Shown piece after piece: positions 5,744 through 7,564 of a DNA stretch of 7,564 nucleotides. The stretch covers positions 1-7,564 of the forward strand of contig JALSPH010000237.1 of assembly GCA_026986055.1 (NCBI GenBank), written 5' to 3'. The stretch comes from Campylobacterales bacterium. Its GTDB lineage: Bacteria; Campylobacterota; Campylobacteria; Campylobacterales; Hydrogenimonadaceae. The translations under genes were made by a program, and so were the position numbers. The notes beneath the pieces are model-generated. The model did not search any database. It saw only the letters and a program-made list of their open reading frames with translations, and was not told the DNA's origin. Within the stretch, counting starts at the first letter, position 1. Every line of letters starts with the position of its first letter.

Positions 5744-6892
5744 TTAAAAACGTGCATCCAGAAAAAGATCTTCGCTGCTAATAGAGTTTTCATCGCTTAA
5801 AATAGCGGCCCTTTCTACCACTGCTATAAGCTCTCTTATATTCCCGGGCCACCCATAGCTTAGAAGTTTCTCTTTCGCCTCCTCGCTGAAGAGCTTCTCT
5901 TCAAGAGCGTATCTCTTCACCACATCTTCGAGTGTTTTTTCGGCTATCGGTATGATCTCATCTTTTCGCTCCCTTAACGGAGGTATGAACACAGGAATAG
6001 TCGCGATTCTGTAGTAGAGGTCCTCTCTGAACTCACTATTTTGCATCTTCGCTTTTATGTCGGCATTCGTAGCGGCGACTATTCGTACATCTATCGGGGT
6101 CCCTTTTGTGGAACCGAGTCTGTGTACGATTCGTTCCTGAAGAACTCTAAGCAGTTTTGCCTGCAGATGGTAGGGCATCTCCGCAATCTCGTCCAAAAAG
6201 AGGGTGCCGCCGTTGGCCGCTTCGAACTTGCCCATCTTCGCTTCGATAGCGTCGGTAAACGCGCCCTTTTCAAAACCGAAAAGCTCGCTCTCGATGAGAT
6301 TTTCCGGGATCGCAGCCATATTTACGGCTACAAAAGGGCCTCTGTTTCTCGGTGAGTGTTGATGTATCGTCTTTGCAAATAGCTCTTTTCCTACACCGCT
6401 CTCTCCCAGAAGTAAAACCGCGGCGTCGCTTCTGGCAGCTTTTTTAGCCAGGCTCAGACTCTTTTGCAAAGCTTCGGAGGTTCCGTAAAAGAGTTGGCTG
6501 TTTTGTGGTTTTGGTGCGCCCCTTTTTTCATTTTTGACTCTTCTTTTGGCTTTTTGGCTTCGCCTGATAGCCTCTACAAGCGTCTCTACTTCAAAAGGTT
6601 TTGTCAGAAAGTCGTTTACACCCAGTCGTATCGACTCGATAGCCCGTCCAAGGGTGGCGTTTCCCGTTATGATGATGACTTCGTAACGCCCTTCAAGCGC
6701 CTCTACGAACTCTATGCCGTTCATGCCGGGCATAGTGATGTCCGATATGACGAGATCGTAACTTTCGTCGAGCCTCTTTAGAGCCTCTTTCGCGTTTCTG
6801 AAACTCTTTACCTCAAATTCGTCGTAATCGCCGAGGGCGATCTCTAAAGATTTTCGCATATTTATATCGTCTTCGACGATGGCAATTTTCAT
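5744..6892 (-). CDS. flgR: FlgR, sigma-54-dependent flagellar response regulator (NtrC family, no C-terminal HTH)
   Basis: FlgR is the response regulator of the FlgS-FlgR pair; it activates RNA polymerase carrying sigma-54 at rod, hook and other middle flagellar genes. The receiver domain (1-115) has Asp8/Asp9, phospho-acceptor Asp51 in SDITMPG, Thr76 and Lys98. A linker leads to the AAA+ domain (about 133-370), with Walker A GESGVGKE (163-170), the sigma-54 contact loop GAFTDA (210-215; GAFTGA is usual), Walker B LFLDE (231-235), the arginine-finger segment FREDLYYRI (288-296) and sensor II GWPGNIREL (347-355). The protein stops at 382, 27 residues after sensor II, with no Fis-type helix-turn-helix. 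H. pylori FlgR is nearly the same length and also lacks that domain, so this looks natural rather than truncated. The ribosome binding site is weak. It lies 21 bp after flgQ, between flgQ and asd as in C. jejuni. Confidence 0.93.
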   Translation of the reverse strand: MKIAIVEDDINMRKSLEIALGDYDEFEVKSFRNAKEALKRLDESYDLVISDITMPGMNGIEFVEALEGRYEVIIITGNATLGRAIESIRLGVNDFLTKPFEVETLVEAIRRSQKAKRRVKNEKRGAPKPQNSQLFYGTSEALQKSLSLAKKAARSDAAVLLLGESGVGKELFAKTIHQHSPRNRGPFVAVNMAAIPENLIESELFGFEKGAFTDAIEAKMGKFEAANGGTLFLDEIAEMPYHLQAKLLRVLQERIVHRLGSTKGTPIDVRIVAATNADIKAKMQNSEFREDLYYRIATIPVFIPPLRERKDEIIPIAEKTLEDVVKRYALEEKLFSEEAKEKLLSYGWPGNIRELIAVVERAAILSDENSISSEDLFLDARF

Positions 6893-6913
6893 CTATGGCT
6901 ACCCGTATCTGGT

Positions 6914-7297
6914 TTATTGAATCTTCTTTATGGTAACCAATCCATCATTAAACTCGACTTGAATCGGAACTATAGCAGTTGTGAGGATGTCGAGATTTTT
7001 TTGCGGCACAAATGAGTCGTAGCTATTGAAAGATTTTATGTTTGCCGAGTGAAAAAGGAGACACTCTGAAAGTTTGGCGCTGTTGTTTTTGGCCCAATTT
7101 CTGAAGTTTTTTTGCTCTGTTTGAAAAGTGCAGAGAGTTTTTGGCTTCCCTTTAAAAGGTGTCATCGCTTCGCTAATTTTGAGAGACTCTTCGACGACAA
7201 GCTGGCCGCTTGTGACTACTTTGTAGTAAATGTAGTAGTGCTGAGCCGCGTTCGAAGCGGCTAGCAGCAGTGTCAGCGCGATAGCCTGGCGTACCAC
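6914..7297 (-). CDS. flgQ: FlgQ-like secreted flagellar protein
   Basis: This 127-residue protein has a clear export signal: MVRQAIALTLLLAASNAA, with probable cleavage after residue 18, then an aromatic start to the mature chain (QHYYIYYK). Two cysteines, Cys56 and Cys79, could form a disulfide in the periplasm. There are no other motifs I recognise. The FlgQ call rests mainly on position: it sits between flgP and flgR, as Cj1025c does in C. jejuni, where FlgQ is needed for stable FlgP and for motility. The start is GTG at 7295-7297, inside the end of flgP (25-bp overlap), with GGA 5 nt upstream. No later start would keep the signal peptide intact, and the overlap suggests translational coupling to flgP. 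Confidence 0.72.
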   Translation of the reverse strand: MVRQAIALTLLLAASNAAQHYYIYYKVVTSGQLVVEESLKISEAMTPFKGKPKTLCTFQTEQKNFRNWAKNNSAKLSECLLFHSANIKSFNSYDSFVPQKNLDILTTAIVPIQVEFNDGLVTIKKIQ

Positions 7298-7564
7298 TCT
7301 TTTCCGTTTAGCGTAACTTCCATCTCCACTTCGCAGAGTCCATCTTTAAACTTCGTATCGAGGATTTTCGCATTTTTGATTATTGCGTCTATCTGAGTTC
7401 TAACCGTCGAGCGACTTATCATCATGTTTCTTATAAGATCGCGCCCCTCTACTCTGACCCCGTAGAGTTTTTCTCCAAGCTGCCGGTATGCGTCGGCAAT
7501 CGCGGCTCTTTTTGCCAAAGCCATCGCCTGGGCGGGGGATACGGTATTGACCGGCGCTACACCA
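7273..7564 (-). CDS. flgP: FlgP/LPP20-family flagellar basal-disk lipoprotein (5' end beyond window)
   Basis: The frame runs without a stop to the right edge, so the gene begins outside the window. An internal ATG at 7522-7524 is not the start, because 13 in-frame residues precede it (GVAPVNTVSPAQA). The visible 96 residues include SPAQAMALAKRAAIADAYRQ, then LGEKLYGVRVEGRDL, and EVEMEVTLNG near the end, typical of the LPP20/FlgP family. In C. jejuni, FlgP is an outer-membrane lipoprotein that builds the large basal disk around the flagellar motor, which widens the stator ring and raises torque. The lipoprotein signal would be in the missing N-terminal part. It overlaps flgQ by 25 bp and heads the string flgP-flgQ-flgR. 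Confidence 0.88.
   Translation of the reverse strand, partial: GVAPVNTVSPAQAMALAKRAAIADAYRQLGEKLYGVRVEGRDLIRNMMISRSTVRTQIDAIIKNAKILDTKFKDGLCEVEMEVTLNGKEWYARLSR

Noticed and set aside
7273..7524. A complete 83-residue gene starting at 7522-7524
   Set aside because: The frame stays open to the window edge and the residues before the Met fit the FlgP family, so this is an internal Met of a longer gene.
1..7564. CRISPR array, transposase, integrase, toxin-antitoxin or defence genes
   Set aside because: None seen. Short direct repeats (GCTAAAAAA, CTTGCTTAG) are too few and irregular for an array, and all real genes have ordinary assignments.

Overview
The window looks like the chromosome of a flagellated member of the Campylobacterota (Epsilonproteobacteria). 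The evidence is a gene string flgP-flgQ-flgR-asd in the same order that I recall from Campylobacter jejuni (Cj1026c to Cj1023c), an FlgR of the short type known from Helicobacter pylori, and a hemE gene followed directly by a radical SAM gene. The moderate GC content and the large secreted lipoprotein would fit a free-living marine relative (Sulfurimonas/Sulfurovum/Hydrogenimonas-like), but genus is inference. Almost everything is coded on the minus strand, so transcription runs from right to left.

Right end (about 5744-7564): a flagellar cluster. flgP, cut by the window edge, overlaps flgQ by 25 bp, and flgR follows 21 bp later. FlgP and FlgQ are periplasmic/outer-membrane parts of the flagellar basal disk. 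FlgR is the sigma-54 activator for rod and hook genes, here ending soon after the AAA+ domain without a Fis-type DNA-binding domain and with GAFTDA in place of GAFTGA.

Middle (5471-5743): an intergenic stretch with a large imperfect palindrome (outer arms 5558-5574 and 5694-5711, plus nested hairpins), a tRNA T-arm-like sequence at its left border, and a candidate asd promoter.

Centre (1961-5470): a compressed four-gene operon, asd, a YqhA/UPF0114 membrane protein, hemE and a COG0731-type radical SAM enzyme. Each junction is a 4-bp stop/start overlap (ATGA, ATGA, GTGA). It links the aspartate-family amino-acid/diaminopimelate pathway with heme synthesis.

Left end: tRNA-Asn(GTT) at 1826-1900 with an encoded CCA and its own near-perfect sigma-70 promoter, whose -35 box overlaps the radical SAM stop codon. 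Next comes a 530-residue lipoprotein with three internal repeat modules, then a 12-bp hairpin lying between it and what looks like the last 22 codons of a converging plus-strand gene.

No CRISPR array, transposase, integrase or defence gene is visible. The least explained items are the palindromic element after flgR, the repeat lipoprotein, and the radical SAM enzyme coupled to hemE.
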